A stretch of 64,000 nucleotides of DNA from Acanthopleura granulata (lineage: Eukaryota > Mollusca > Polyplacophora > Chitonida > Chitonidae), in NCBI GenBank assembly GCA_016165875.1, contig JABBOT010000014.1, positions 4,516,093 to 4,580,092 on the forward strand, written 5' to 3'. The position numbers and the translations under genes were made by a program. The notes below the pieces were generated by a model, which did no database searches, was not told the DNA's origin, and worked only from the letters and a program-made list of their open reading frames with translations. Each line of letters opens with the position of its first letter. Within the stretch, counting starts at the first letter, position 1. This document shows, in pieces, positions 17,601 to 30,499 of this stretch.

Positions 17601-20600
17601 GACACAGCTTACCTTAGGTGGCCTGTTTTAACTGGAAAACAGAAAACACACCGCGATTTACTTTCTGATTCAGTGAATATATGTATGAAAAGTTTAGGCT
17701 TATGAACATCACAGTGCAGTTTCAACTGCTGTAGTCAGTTAAGAAGACTAGTTTACTCCAATTCTCTTGTTGTGTATGTAGGTGAAGCAACGTAACCTAA
17801 GTACAGGTTATTCCCAGGTGTAGAAGATATGATCAGTTATGTTTTTGAATCAGAAATAGAAGGAAAACCAGTAGGAAATGTTAGTCCACAAGAATTAAGT
17901 GAAGATGTGAACTGCACGTCACATGCAGGAGAGTCTGGAAAAAAAAATTAAATCTCAAGTTGTAGTATTGCATTAAGCAATTAGTGTCTCACAGAAGTTA
18001 GTCGGAGGTATACTTGCAGTTTGTCTGTAATGAGATTTTTGCCTCAGGTGTAATGTAGCACTTTGTCCCGACTGCTTCCAGGTGTACGGTGGGATGCGAG
18101 GTATCCGCGGCCTCGTGACAGAAACCTCTGTTTTGGATCCCGATGAGGGTATCCGTTTCCGTGGTTACAGCATCCCCGAGTGCCAGAAGGTGCTGCCCAC
18201 ATTCGGGGGTAAGGGGGAGGAAATGCTACCTGAGGCATTGTTCTGGCTGCTTGTCACCGGCAATGTCCCCACGCAAGCACAGGCTGATGCCATCACAAAG
18301 GTGAGATATTCACGCAACATTCAGGAGATTGGCCATGCTATCTCATGGATGGATTTACCATGTACATTGTGTTGTAAAGGAGATAAGAAATAATAGATTC
18401 TGTCATTTATATTAAACACGCCACTGGAAAAGCTAAGGAAATATTTCCTAAGTTCACTTAATTGTGAAAAGTTTTTTGATTGGACATATTTAAATATTTG
18501 AATGTTGAGGTGGTCTGTTGAACCATACCCCACTTTCACAGTACTTTGTGAATTGATTTTTCCTAACTTTTTTCATAAGTCACCTTATGAAGTTATGGTT
18601 AAGAGAAATAGGACTTACAAATTTTTGTGAAAGTGGCCTCATATTTATACCAATGGATATGGATTCTTGTCAGAGAAATTGCTTTTCACATTCACCCATG
18701 GCTATGACAGCGTTTTGGTGCAGAGTGCTCTGTAATGCGTGTATTCTTTATTAGGTACAGTGATAGAGATGTACTTCATGTGTTGTGGTGAAAAGGAAAA
18801 AAAAAGTAAACGGGAGCTGTTATCTTGTTAGGCCGTCTAGAGGTGAAATGATGGTCTAGAATTTAGTGTTATACACACACACGCTCATAGAACAAAACGT
18901 TTGGAAACATTTTCTTGTTACAGGAGTGGAACGATCGTGCTGCCTTGCCTAACCACGTCATCACCATGTTAAACAATTTCCCCAGCAATCTTCATCCCAT
19001 GTCACAGTTCAGCACAGCAATCACAGCCCTTAATAGCGAGAGTAAATTTGCTCAGGCGTACGCTGATGGAGTCAAGAAGACATTGTACTGGGAGGTAAGT
19101 TTAAACTTGTCTGCTCCGACATTGTGGGTAGAAAACTTTCAGAAGTGTAACTATGGAACTTTATCCACAAAAGAGCATGTGAGTAGAGAGTATGGGGAAA
19201 AAATAGGATATGCAATAGTGCGGCCAGTTGAGATATTTAGGATCAAAATTGTGGTGAGGAAAAATGTGGGCAAGAAGTGAAGAGATCTCTGAAATAAAGA
19301 TGGCATTCTGTGTCAGCAGTAACAATCCATGTGAAAGAAGCCCCCTTGTCAACTCCACCGTTATACAACTTGCTTCCATGTACCATGTCAACCTGAAATT
19401 CAAGGTTTTCAGAATTTTTCATAAATTTCTGCCCCAAACTTTTGCAGAAACGTGGATTATCTCCCTTAACTGTGAACATTACAGGTGAAGATAAAGACGA
19501 GTTCCAAACGTAGTTAAGACTTAATGTCAAAAGTGAAAAAGCTTTTCTGTTCGTATTGTTTTTCCTGTATCCACAACCACTTACATGACTGAGGGTTTTC
19601 ATGGTTTTGTGTTTTTTTTTTATTTTTTATTTTTTTTTTTTCCGTTACCAACATACACACATTCAGCTGTTCGTTGTTGCTTTCAGTTTGCACTATAAGA
19701 GTCATAATGAATATATTTCGGATTAAGTGTGAAAAAAGTATTTCCTTTCACTGTGTGACATTTCATAGGACATGCAGATTTGAGATTGGACTTGAAATTT
19801 TGCTTTTTTTTTGTAACTTGTCATGTTTTGGTGGAAGAAGCACTTGAAATCGATTTTCGTTGTCATAACCAGAAGCTATTCAGCAGGTAGCTTCCAAGAT
19901 GAAGTCTGTTCTCCTCAAGAGAAAGACACTTTTTCAAAATAAGCAGTATTTACACTACCTTACTTGACTCATGTGATAAAGGGAATGCATGGATGCTCAG
20001 TACTGCTTAGCTTGGTTTAAATGTATGTTTGGTTGTGATGTCTTATGTCGTTGGTTTGATATTCCGAAGATTCCATTGGTTAAATACATGGCTGTCTGCA
20101 TGAGTACCGGCCTGCTGCATTGAGGCAGTCAAGATAGGACCAGTGTCGTGTTAAACATGATATCAAGTCACCTGTGTCATGTTGAACATGATATTAAATC
20201 CCCTACATGTGGCCTACCTGGCCAAAGGGGGTAGCACGTCAGCACGGCATAATGACCCAGGTGCCTCTCACCAATGGGGTCGCTGTGAGTTCCGAATCCG
20301 GCTTATGCTGGCTTGCTATCCGGTCAAAAGGTGAGGAAGGTCTGCCAGTAAGCTGCGGATGGCCGTGGGATGCCTGGTTTCCTCCTGCCATATTGCTGGT
20401 TGTCATTGTATAAGTGAAATATTCTTGATGACAGTGTAAAACACGAATCAAATGAAGAAATTTGAAATTCTCTGTGGTCACAGAGCTCAAAGTGTGTCAC
20501 TTTTCACTCTCTGTAGAATAGTGGTAGATTGGTTCAAATGATCAAATTCTTGGGTTCTGAATAAAGTGTCCGGGGGAAAAACAAAGCACGGATGACAAAT

Positions 20601-23600
20601 ATTTTGATTGGAAGCGAGAGATGTAGCTCATGAATAATTATTAATGTGTAAATAGACGGCTACGAATGAAGTGGGTTGGTGAAGATTGTTGATGGAAATT
20701 TGTTGATGGAGATTAGGATTTTAAGTATGTGAACTAGTAGGTAATGGGTGACATCTGGATTTGTCATGTATGAAAACTGGGGTACTAGCAAGTCTGTGCT
20801 TTTGATCATTGTCCAAGCCTCTGACCGCGTCTGTCTGCTTTCAGTATGTGTACGAGGATGCTATGGACATGATCGCTAAGCTGCCTACAGTAGCGGCCAT
20901 AATCTACCGGAATTTGTTCCGCGAGGGCACATCTGTGGGAGCGATTGACCCCAAGAAGGACTGGAGCTGGAATTTCACCGATATGCTGGGATACGAAGAC
21001 CCTAACTTCACAGAGCTCATGAGGCTGTACCTTGCCATCCACAGGTCTGTACCTCCATGGCCGACAGGAGCTAGCATAGCGCAATGACCCAGTTATGTCT
21101 CACCAATGTAGTCATTGTCAGTTCAAGTCCAACTCATCTTGGATTCTGTCAACAACCTGCGGATGATCTTGGGTTTCCCTTAGGCTCAGCCTGGTTTCCT
21201 CCCACCATAATGCTGGACACCGTCGTACAAGAGAAATACCAATCAAATAAATAGATAAATAAATATTGTTCCGTGAAGTGGAGATGTCATTTTGCACTGG
21301 AAACTTGTTGTATAATGAAGTAAATCAAAAACTGTATGTTGATGATAAACTGATGCATGTAGCTTGTAATTCTTCCCTAATACAATTTTTGCCCTCATGA
21401 TCCAGATTGTATTGTGTAATTTTTTTTTTTTTTCATTATATCCCCTGAGGGGTGTAAAGGAGGCTTTCCACTCATGTTGAAATAAATTTACTGTTCATTA
21501 AAGAAACTGTTGCTGAGCTACAGTCCCAGAGATATTTCTACCTTTCTGCTGGAGGTCAGTCAGGACAGACATCACGTGTCACTGTTGTTATGGTTACAGT
21601 GATCATGAGGGAGGTAATGTCAGTGCCCACACATGCCACCTGGTGGGCAGTGCCCTCTCTGATCCCTACCTCAGCTTTGCTGCCGGGATGAATGGACTGG
21701 CCGGTCCCCTTCACGGGTTAGCCAATCAGGAGGTACTGGTGTGGGTGACCAAGCTGAGAGAGGAGATTGGAGACAACGTGCCCCCAGAGAAGCTGAGGGA
21801 GTACATCTGGGAAACACTAAACAAGGGACAGGTTAGTGATCAAGATGTTCAGACGGTAAATTAATGAAATCGTGACAGGATCCAGATTTTCTGGTACGAA
21901 TATGAATAGGTCAAGGCAGTACTGATCACATAAATATTCCTGAGCACAGCGTAAAACAGCAATCAAATAAATAATGACCGCATGAGTAGACCCACGAATT
22001 AATGCAAACAGGGCTAGGGCAGCGTAATATCCCAGATGCCTTGTGTCTGGAAAGGTCTGCCAGCAACCTGCAGATGATCGCGCGTTTTCTCTTGGTTGTG
22101 TTCAGTTTCCTTCCACCATAATGCTGGCTGCAGTCATTTAAGTAAAATTCTTGAGTACTGTATTGTTAAAACACCCACCAAATCAATAAATAAATAAAAT
22201 TACAAGCCGTCCGTAAATTCTAGTGAACATCTCTTAGACCCATGTAACACTTGCATCTTTTTGAATTTCTGTAGGCGATGTAATAAAATGTAATACAAGT
22301 ATAAAATGAAAGAAGGAAGTTTCTTTGAAGTGGGATGTGGTTTGGTGCATACGTATCAACTTCATGTCTTCTTCCTCTCACATTCATTATTAAATAAATA
22401 ATGCAAATATGAATAGATCAAGCCATTCATGTGAATGTAACTAAACCCTGAAGGAATTGCAAGCATGATATAGAACAACATGATATAAATGCTAACGCGG
22501 TCTCAGCTGGTGTTTTTGGCTGAGGAAAGTGATAGCTTAGCAAAGTTACTTGTATGATTCAGCAGTTGCTGGTGCCTGAGATGAATTTAAAAATAGTAAC
22601 ATTTGTTGTCTAATTGTTAATGTGGCTACATGTATTTGCTGAAAGTGGTGGTGTTCAGCCAGTAGGCCTCTGCCCACGATGATTGCAGACTCTAGTCCAG
22701 ATCTGGAGGTTGTGGCTATTTCTTTAAGTCAGCTGGTTTGTCAGGTACCAAGGGAAGGGCAGTGATTTATCCTAGGCACTCCAGTTTCCTTCACCCTCAA
22801 ATAAACATTCATGTAGATTGTGTTAATACTTGCAGGTGGTACCAGGGTACGGTCATGCTGTGTTGAGGAAGACAGATCCCCGCTACCTGGTACAGCGAGA
22901 GTTTGCTCAGAAACATCTGCCAAATGACCCGCTTTTCAAACTGGTGTCAGAGCTGTTTGAGGTTGTGCCTGACGTTCTGACGGAGCTGGGAAAAGTGAAG
23001 AACCCCTGGCCCAATGTGGACGCACACAGTGGGGTCCTTTTACAGGTACGCTTCAATGCTTCACTGCTTCACTTCAACATGCACTTCAGTATAACATGGC
23101 AATAATTGTGTCCCCCAAATCTTTTTACAAAATTGTGTTGCACTTCAGATTGTGTTAAGTCTTTGCATTCGTAGGCTTGGTGTTCATGGAAATTATTAAC
23201 TAAAACCATGATATTATTATGTACATTTAATTTACTACAGTCAACATCCAGTATCACACTGTGTCTTTTCCAATATTTTGTATGTCACAGACTCAGTAGC
23301 TGATAGATTTCATACAGTGCGCTTCACTTTTAACACAGTAGGCAGACTTTTTGCTTCTCCATCCACGGCATCGTAATGAGGAGAGGTGTATACTCTTGTA
23401 CGATCCTTCGAACAATATTACCAAAAGTGGCATCGGCAAACTTTTTCATGTGACATGTAGTATTGGTGGAAGCAGGTGGTCTTCAGGTAAGACCACACAA
23501 GAGAACATCCTCAGCAGCGTCTTGTCACCAAGGCAACAAGAACATAGAAGCAAGAAGGTGACTGGTAAATGAATCCACACCTTGTCTGACCTGGCGAATC

Positions 23601-24412
23601 AAAAGCAAACGCCTTAACCCCTAGGCCACAACTTCCATCTCAGTTTGAACAAAGTTGATACAAATTGTTCAGAATTTCATTAGTTTACCTGCCCACTATC
23701 TGGAGTACTGTCACACAAAAACATTGAGGGATCAAACTTTGTTTCCTCTGAAATTCTGGCAGCTGTCATCTATCTGAATGGTCAGGATACATATGTCTGA
23801 CACCCGGTACTCCTTACTTGGCATGTGGTGATGTCTGTCATGTCTGTCATGTCTGTCATGTCTGTGATGTCTGTCATGTCTGTCATGTCTGTGATGTCTG
23901 CCATGTCTGTGTTTGTTTCACCAATAGCCAAGCTCCACCTTCGAAGGCTTAGCCTTGCCACTGATGTCCTTGAGTAAACCTATAATCAGCATTCATCACT
24001 AAAAAATTTTGAAGTACCTGCTAGAATCATGTTGTGCATACTTTAAATGAAGCGAAAACATCTGCATCAATAGTATTGATAGACACAGAGTTAGTGACTT
24101 TCTGACATCATTTCCTGATTCACCATTGGTCAAGATTTCTGTACAGAATTGGCTAAGGGAGTGCAAAGAACGGTGCATGCACTGTGAGGAGAATGGCACT
24201 AATAACCACCCACTAATGTTTTTTTTTTCCCTCTTTGTTATTTGCAGTATTATGGCATGAAGGAGATGAACTATTACACTGTCTTGTTTGGAGTGTCGAG
24301 ATCCCTGGGATGTATGGCATCCATGATTTGGGACCGCGCATTCGGACTTCCCATAGAGAGACCCAAATCTTTCGACACCCCAGGCTACAAGAAACTCGTA
24401 AAGGCTTCATAA
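14698..24412 (+). CDS. CS: Citrate synthase, mitochondrial, complete, 9 exons
   Basis: Exons: 14698-14745, 16252-16311, 17201-17308, 18082-18300, 18924-19094, 20845-21044, 21600-21831, 22836-23045 and 24248-24412. They total 1,413 nt, 470 aa plus TAA (vertebrate enzyme 466). Residues 1 to about 35 are basic and Ser/Ala-rich with no acidic residue ([16 protein letters not shown] then [20 protein letters not shown]), a mitochondrial targeting peptide. The enzyme condenses acetyl-CoA with oxaloacetate to citrate in the matrix, the first step of the TCA cycle. Catalytic residues fall at His307 ([13 protein letters not shown]), His353 ([11 protein letters not shown]) and Asp408 ([12 protein letters not shown]), matching His274/His320/Asp375 of the pig enzyme. 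Also conserved are [35 protein letters not shown] and [11 protein letters not shown]. All introns are GT-AG; the exon 6 donor (GTCTGT) is weak and has a SINE about 7 bp inside the intron. Confidence 0.98.
20212..20460 (+). mobile_element. SINE in citrate synthase intron 5
   Basis: Diverged but nearly full length: head (GTGGCCTACCTGGCCAAAGG), GTCGCTGTGAGTTCCGAATC, then TAAGTGAAATATTCTTGATG and AAAACACGAATCAAATGAAG. Confidence 0.8.
21052..21265 (+). mobile_element. SINE abutting the exon 6 donor of citrate synthase
   Basis: The head CCTCCATGGCCGACAGGAGC starts about 7 bp after the exon 6 boundary (21044/21045). The body and tail (CACCGTCGTACAAGAGAAAT, ACCAATCAAATAAATAGATA) follow with a small internal deletion. 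Confidence 0.85.
21925..22200 (+). mobile_element. Two SINE remnants in tandem in intron 7
   Basis: A 3'-end piece at about 21925-21975 (AAATATTCCTGAGCACAGCG and its tail) is followed by a longer diverged copy at about 22005-22200 (GGTCTGCCAGCAACCTGCAG, CCACCATAATGCTGGCTGCA, and a CAATAAATAAATAAA tail). Confidence 0.75.
23828..23912. repeat. 10-bp tandem repeat TGTCTGTCAT
   Basis: About eight head-to-tail copies of TGTCTGTCAT or TGTCTGTGAT in intron 8 of citrate synthase. No coding or regulatory role is visible. Confidence 0.9.
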
Positions 24413-25155
24413 CGATAACAAGTCCCTAGTAAATATTTGTATTTACAAGTTAGCCGCGTTTCTCGGGTATTGTTTGTGCTGTAGACTAGAACTCTGTTAA
24501 CTGGTATGTGATACCAGCTTTAAGTTATATCATACATGGCTTGTTTTTAGCAGAAAGACAGAAAGTAACATAAACAAAGAGATAACAAAGAAAAAAAGAA
24601 TATTAGAGTAATCCCAGCAGAACAAACGTTGACTTCAAGGATTTGTGTTTTCAACGTTTTGTGGAGAGAGAAATCAGTACAGATATAAACCTTCACGCTC
24701 ATACCAAGCATTAAACATCTTGTAAGTGGAAACAGGCGTTGGTATTTAATTAATCGCCATAATATTTACTGCTTTCGTCAATATTTATTTCGTGGTTTTA
24801 GAAAATTGCCTATGTATAATGACAGCTGCAGTAACAACCATAAATAGACGGGGACACCTAAAGTTGGAACAGCTATCACTGATAAAAGTGCTACCAACTT
24901 GTACATATTCTCACCTATCTGATTTTTCCAATGGAAACACCCTTTGGTGGTAGTAAACTTGTATGGTTATGTGATTTGTGAAAGCTAACATTTGTAGAAA
25001 AATATTTTCTTGTACTTTAGTGATAAGGTGGCCAGCTCTTCTAAATTGGAGGTAGCTTAATTTTGCTTGATAACTTTGTAGTTAGACATGCAAACATTCC
25101 CTTACTTGCAACATCAACTCTTTTATCGCTGGAGGTAAAAGCAAGTCCTACTGTA

Positions 25156-25409
25156 CCATGTGAATTGTCAGAAATGTTAGGCAAATAGTTTTGATAGCAT
25201 TTACTGTAACACGAGTGTCTGAAAAAAGCTATGCAAAAAGTTATTTGGAGTTGACGAACAGTGGAGAAAATTGAGGAACTTGACCTTTGTGAACTTAAGA
25301 AGGTTGCGCCGGAAGGAGGTGTCATTTTTCCCTCCAGAACAGGACGAGACAGATGATGGGTAATTTAATGTTATCAAAGGTTGGCGAACATTTTTGACTT
25401 GTCACATGA
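25156..25409 (+). mobile_element. MITE-like element with terminal inverted repeats (copy 2)
   Basis: Homologous end to end with 4535-4768. The left end reads CCATGTGAATTGTCAGAAAT and the right end GAACATTTTTGACTTGTCAC, ATGAA, which are imperfect reverse complements. Its right terminal repeat continues into the tandem array that follows. Confidence 0.65.
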
Positions 25410-25575
25410 AGGAGCAGAACATTTTTGACTTGTCACATGAAGCAGCAGGACATTTTTGACTTGTCACATGAAGCAGCAGGACATTTTTGACTTGTCATAT
25501 GAAGCAGCAGGACATTTCTGACGTCACATGAAGCAGCAGGACATTTTTGACTTGTCACAAGAAGCAGCAGGACAT
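25381..25575. repeat. 31-bp minisatellite derived from the MITE right terminus
   Basis: Six units, mostly 31 bp, each containing ACATTTTTGACTTGTCACAT followed by GAAGCAGCAGG. One unit has lost two bases. The repeated sequence is the reverse complement of the element's own left terminus. Confidence 0.85.
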
Positions 25576-26499
25576 GTTTTGCTTCCAACGATGAAAGAGT
25601 TTTGAAGTCAAAACACCCCTATTGCTGCTTTATATGTAGATGATAGTGTTCACAATTTTGGTGTTAATTACAAAGTTACTGGAGCAAATATTGTAGCATA
25701 TTGTTTGCATCTGAAACTTTATATAGGTGTATATTGATTGTTATTTAGCAAAATCGACCTTGCGCTCCTTTTTGGTCTTTAGGAGAACTGGCTATGTTTT
25801 CATTTTTAATTTGATATAACAGCATTTGATACAACATCGAAACTGTCCTTAAAACCCTTTTTTTCATCCATGTGTCCAACAGGAACTCATATTTTCCATG
25901 ATTTTAACTGGTTAATATTATTACTGCTTAGCTGATATTTTCGTTTTACCGGTGTCAGTTTTCCCATCAGTGTTTATGATACAATAGTATAAATATGCAA
26001 ATATAATAATCAGGGGCAGGTCTCTTTGTACAACAGAAAAAAACAAGATATGCTGTAAACTTGGCTTATTGCGTTTTTTGTACTGCTCTGGAACTATTGT
26101 TAAGATTTGATGAAATAATAGTTGCGGAGTTGCTGGCGAGAGATAGGGCCCTAGACGTTTTAAAGAAAGAACAAATCTCTCTGTGCAGTGTTAGTGCAAT
26201 TAACGATATATTGCTGTGTATGAATGAGTGAAGCACGACCATTTATTGAGGGATTTGAATTTGTAAGTATGTGATTTATGAATTATCTGGTACAGCTGTT
26301 AGCATGTAAAATGTTTGTAAAACGTGATCCAAAGAAAGCTGGGTTTCCAAACAGACTGAAATCCTGTTTTGTGTTCAGAGCACTCCAGGTGCATACATAC
26401 ACTGTAGTAGCAGACTGGTGAGGAATGGTAGTGTGTAGCCAGAGTTTGGTCCATTTCCTTGCTGTTTTAAAGTATTCTGTACAATGAAGTGTAATAAAG

Positions 26500-27485
26500 G
26501 AAATGTGATATTAGGGCTTGTTGTACCGTTTTTCCAATGTGTTTAAAGTTTACAAAGAAAAGCAAGCTAGAGGAAGGAGCTGGGAAAAGGAAAATACCTT
26601 TCTAGTTTGATGATTGACTTGGAAATTAACAGAAAATGCAAGTTATTTGGAACGGAATTTTGAGAGTAAGACTTTGTACTTTATGCAATCAGTACTATTG
26701 TTAGGTGTAGAATATGCCGCAACAATCTGGAAGACCATTAAACGATTTTTTCTAGTTAGGTGGTTTCAATACACGCACTAGCTCTCATATGCAAAATCAG
26801 TATATACATTCGCAGAAAACGAGAAAGAAATCCTCATACTTAATCGAACAGATTTTATTTTCTGTCCTCCCTACTTACATACATACTGTTGTATCAATCT
26901 TCAATTTGACTGCAAGTCGAGTACATGCTTGCAAAAGTTATTCCCCTTGGCTCAATAAAAAATGCAATGCATGCACGTGGATGTATGTGATCACACCTGA
27001 AGGCGAAGGGAAGTAACCATGTGTGTATGTAGTGTTCATTTACTTAGATACACGTACTCACAACTTATCCTAAGATTCCAGCTGGGAACTTAGCGACATG
27101 GAGCTTCCAAGTAACGGTTTGGAGATAAAATCCAGTTAAATAGAGGGACCATCTCGCGTTTTTGTTTTCCAGTAATCTATAATTGAAATGGGATTCAACA
27201 TTATTAGTAGACGCCTCGCCCAACATGAGGGTTACCGACACCATATACTTTTCATATCCTCTAAGTAATCGTGCAACGAATTTATCCGGTAAAAGACCTT
27301 TCAGTTCAGCGCAAAAGACGAATGTGACGTCAAATAGCTTCAAAGACGTCACTTGTCACAGCTTTCCAAAGGGAGATAATTTAGTCAACAGACTGGTTTG
27401 GCATCGTCTTCAGTGTATAGAGATAAAGACGTCACCCACATGGCCATTACTGTCCAACCAGAAGCAGAGGATTTAGTATGATGCG
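26500..27485. other. Intergenic stretch with no recognised gene
   Basis: Open frames up to 97 codons exist on both strands near 27065-27480, but none shows a known domain or coherent splice sites. Confidence 0.4.
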
Positions 27486-27489
27486 GGAT

Positions 27490-27755
27490 TTATTTATGTA
27501 TTTATTTCATTGGTGTTTTACGCCGTACTCAAGAATATTTCACTTATTTGACGGCGGCCAGCATTATGGTGGGAGGAAACCGGGCAGAGCCCGGGGGAAA
27601 CCCACGACTAGCCGCAGGTTGCCGGCAGACCTTCCCACGTACAGCCGGTGAGGAAGCCAGCATGAGCTGGACGTGAACTCCCAGCGATCGCATTTGTGGG
27701 AGGCTTCGGGTCATTGCACTGCGGTTGCGCTAACCGACTGAGCCACGGAGTCTGA
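27490..27755 (-). mobile_element. tRNA-derived SINE, full length, minus strand
   Basis: Reads on the plus strand as TTTATTTATGTATTTATTTC, GGTGTTTTACGCCGTACTCA and the body, ending at the head complement CTAACCGACTGAGCCACGGA. It is well preserved, so a fairly recent insertion. Confidence 0.93.
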
Positions 27756-27759
27756 TGTG

Positions 27760-29015
27760 GGATGTAAAATGCTATACAGAGTGTTGTAGATACATATGCG
27801 TCGTGGAGACACACTGGAACTTGTAAAGCTATAAGGTATCATAAGTAGTTTCGCTTTCTGATCGGGAACAACCTGCTGTGATGTCCACATCCATAATTCT
27901 TCCCCGAGGTTATTTGTATCTGAAAATGTTACCAGTGTCAGGTGGAATAACTCAGCATCTTAGTAATGAAACAACCCGACCGAAATTTGATGACCTTTTC
28001 ATTCAGGCCACCATATCGAAATTCGATGACCTTGGCTTTATGTTCAGGTCTCTGCGCCTAAAACCTTCGTTGTTGGCCCAGACGATTTATCGACCCTTTA
28101 TACAGTGAGTCAACGCGACAGAATCGAACTTAAGTTCATTTGGACGCTGTTTTAAGTCAGGAGGTAGTGAAGTACCTGGTGAAGGTAAGTTCTTTCTTCC
28201 TGGTTGGATCCGGTTTCTCCAGTTCATCCAAATACGTGACTGCTCTAGCTTATATAGGTTAATACTATTTATATACGGGGTGTTAAACTTAAATACCGGT
28301 AACTATATACACTTAGCCCTCCAAAATAACCCATTGTTGTTCAAAGACCTTTCACAGAACTCTCTAAAAGTGATTCTGAAAGCTGTGGGTCGCTACTGTA
28401 CGTTTTCCCCCTATAATGTAAAGAAACATGCCGAATACGCGAGGAAAGACAGGAGAAAATGTTTGTCCAAGTTGGAAGTTTCCCCTGGCCGTATAGTGAT
28501 GTGGGGGGCTGATTAAGCTACTATACTATTTAATGTACTGAACAATAGTGTCATTAAGCAATGTGCGGTCGTGTTTTGCGTGCATGCGCGAGTTTAGTAA
28601 ACTGATTTCACTTTGACCGAGAATCCCCTGTCACGCATTGCCCTATTGTCATCATGTCCCAGAAAACACAGAGTTTTTTATTGTTGGGTTTTTTTTTTCG
28701 CGGGTGGTCTTTATTGTTTCTGGAGCTTTATGGGGAAAACAAGCCAACCTTGCCGTTGCATGTAGTGGCAGAGAAACTGCATCTATGCTATCCAGCCAAG
28801 ATGGCGTATAGCCACGAAGTCCAAAGCAGAAGGAAAACGGCCACATATGGATCGAGAGACGGCCCCAAACTCGAACTTGACCTCCAAGTTGTTCTTTCAT
28901 ACAATGAACACTCTAGAAAAAAGCCCATAAGCTGTTTCGTGACGGACCAATAGCTGGGATGCAAACCTATGAGGCAGATAACTCAGCTGCCATATGATTG
29001 TTTGATTTGTTTAAT
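27760..29015. other. Intergenic stretch with no recognised gene
   Basis: Short open frames on both strands (for example 28654-28953) lack recognisable domains and overlap each other. I do not call a gene. Confidence 0.4.
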
Positions 29016-29019
29016 GTCT

Positions 29020-29125
29020 TGCCAGTTAACCTGCCCGGGTTATAGGTTTCCTCGGTGCTGTCCAGTTTCCTCCCACCATATAATGCATGCTGTCCGCCAT
29101 CGTATTCAAGTGAAAACAAATTGCA
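29020..29125 (+). mobile_element. Decayed SINE fragment
   Basis: The block CAGTTTCCTCCCACCATATA, ATGCATGCTGTCCGCCATCG, TATTCAAGTGAAA matches the 3' half of the family with several mutations. Confidence 0.55.
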
Positions 29126-29129
29126 CAAA

Positions 29130-30480
29130 CAAGAAAAACAAAATCTTGTCATCAGAGATGCCGCCTTCATGCCTCCAGTTGCATATGGTGAGCTTGCGGT
29201 GTTGCGTTTGACAGAATCATTTCAGCAATACGGATGGCGATGTGCGGCCTCACTGAGACATCATTCTTACGACACCCAACATGACACCCGAAAGAACGCC
29301 CAATCCATTATCTTGATATCCACTGGATCTGGTCGTCATCGTGCAAGTGCAAAATTCTTAAACTAATACGTGAAACAATGATCCAATCAGTCCATCGGAT
29401 CTGCATGTGTTTGAGGAACAAAAAGCAGCATCGCAATGTAGGGGAAAATGTGGAACGATCATTGATGTGTTAGGTTTCATGTTCGTATCACATATTTACT
29501 TCTAAAAGGCACACTCCCCGTTGCTTGGTCTATTTCTGTATAAATCCCAGACGAATGCATCTGTCTTATAACTGCGGCCTTTTGTCTAGAATCTTGTCAT
29601 GAACGGTGGAGGTGCGGTTGATTCTTGTGCCCTTTCCTTCAACCGAAAAGGGTTGATATCACGATGTCACACCAAGGATAAAGCACCAAACAGGCCACAA
29701 AATATATGAGCCCTGACACGTGAACGGATAATTGAGGTGTCCTAGCGTCAACGTCGCGTGTTGGCTATGCCGCTCGTCGAATCAGTGCCACGTGTTCGTT
29801 TACTGGGTATTGAACCAGTACCACGTGTTGGCGAAGCAGTCCTTGGATCCGTGGAAGGTATTGGTGTGCTAGGCATAACATATGTACCACGTGCTAATAT
29901 ACCAGTCGCAGGATCCACACCATGATGTTGGTCTTACTGTCCGTAAGATCAATATGACATATTGGTTTTATTGTTCATAGGATCAGTACATCTTGTCATT
30001 GTGCTTGTATGTACGAACGGTACCACAAGTTTTTAAACATTTGGCAAGCAGAAGGCGACATATAGCGGATTCTGCATGGCTCAATACTAAATTGCACCGC
30101 GCACGGCGTAAAATTGTGGAGAACAGCACAAGACCGTAAATCGAATGCCTCATTAAATTTAAGCCATAAGTTTTTGTTTGTGAGCTGATATACGAGGTGG
30201 AACTGTAACTGACTTCCACTTGTTGATATATTCAAATAGATGGCAAAAATTTCTGTTAAAATATAGTGTGGTATTTTGACAGAGATATGACATTTTATTT
30301 ATAATATTATACATATATAACATTAAAAATACATCAATAAATTAAACAAAAAAAAAAGATTTCCGAGAAGAAAAGACGATTGTACACAAATTTGTACACA
30401 AATAGTTAACTGTTTCATACTATTTCATAATCATGATTTTATACTTTATGATTTTTCATGAGATAACATAGACGAATCTT
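29130..30480. other. Intergenic stretch with no recognised gene; CACGTG-rich patch
   Basis: At 29700-29910 CACGTG occurs about four times (for example GTGCCACGTGTTCG, AGTACCACGTGTTGG) in a diverged tandem arrangement with GGATCC. This may be an old repeat rather than an E-box cluster. No exon recognised. Confidence 0.35.
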
Positions 30481-30499
30481 ACATATTTACCATGAATAT

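Larger units (their letters stand above)
24413..26497 (+). other. Probable citrate synthase 3' untranslated and downstream region
   Basis: No coding frame follows the TAA. Candidate polyadenylation hexamers are scarce before AATAAA near 26492-26497. A long 3'UTR of about 2 kb is possible but not demonstrated. The MITE-like copy and its derived minisatellite (25156-25575) lie inside this stretch. Confidence 0.35.
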
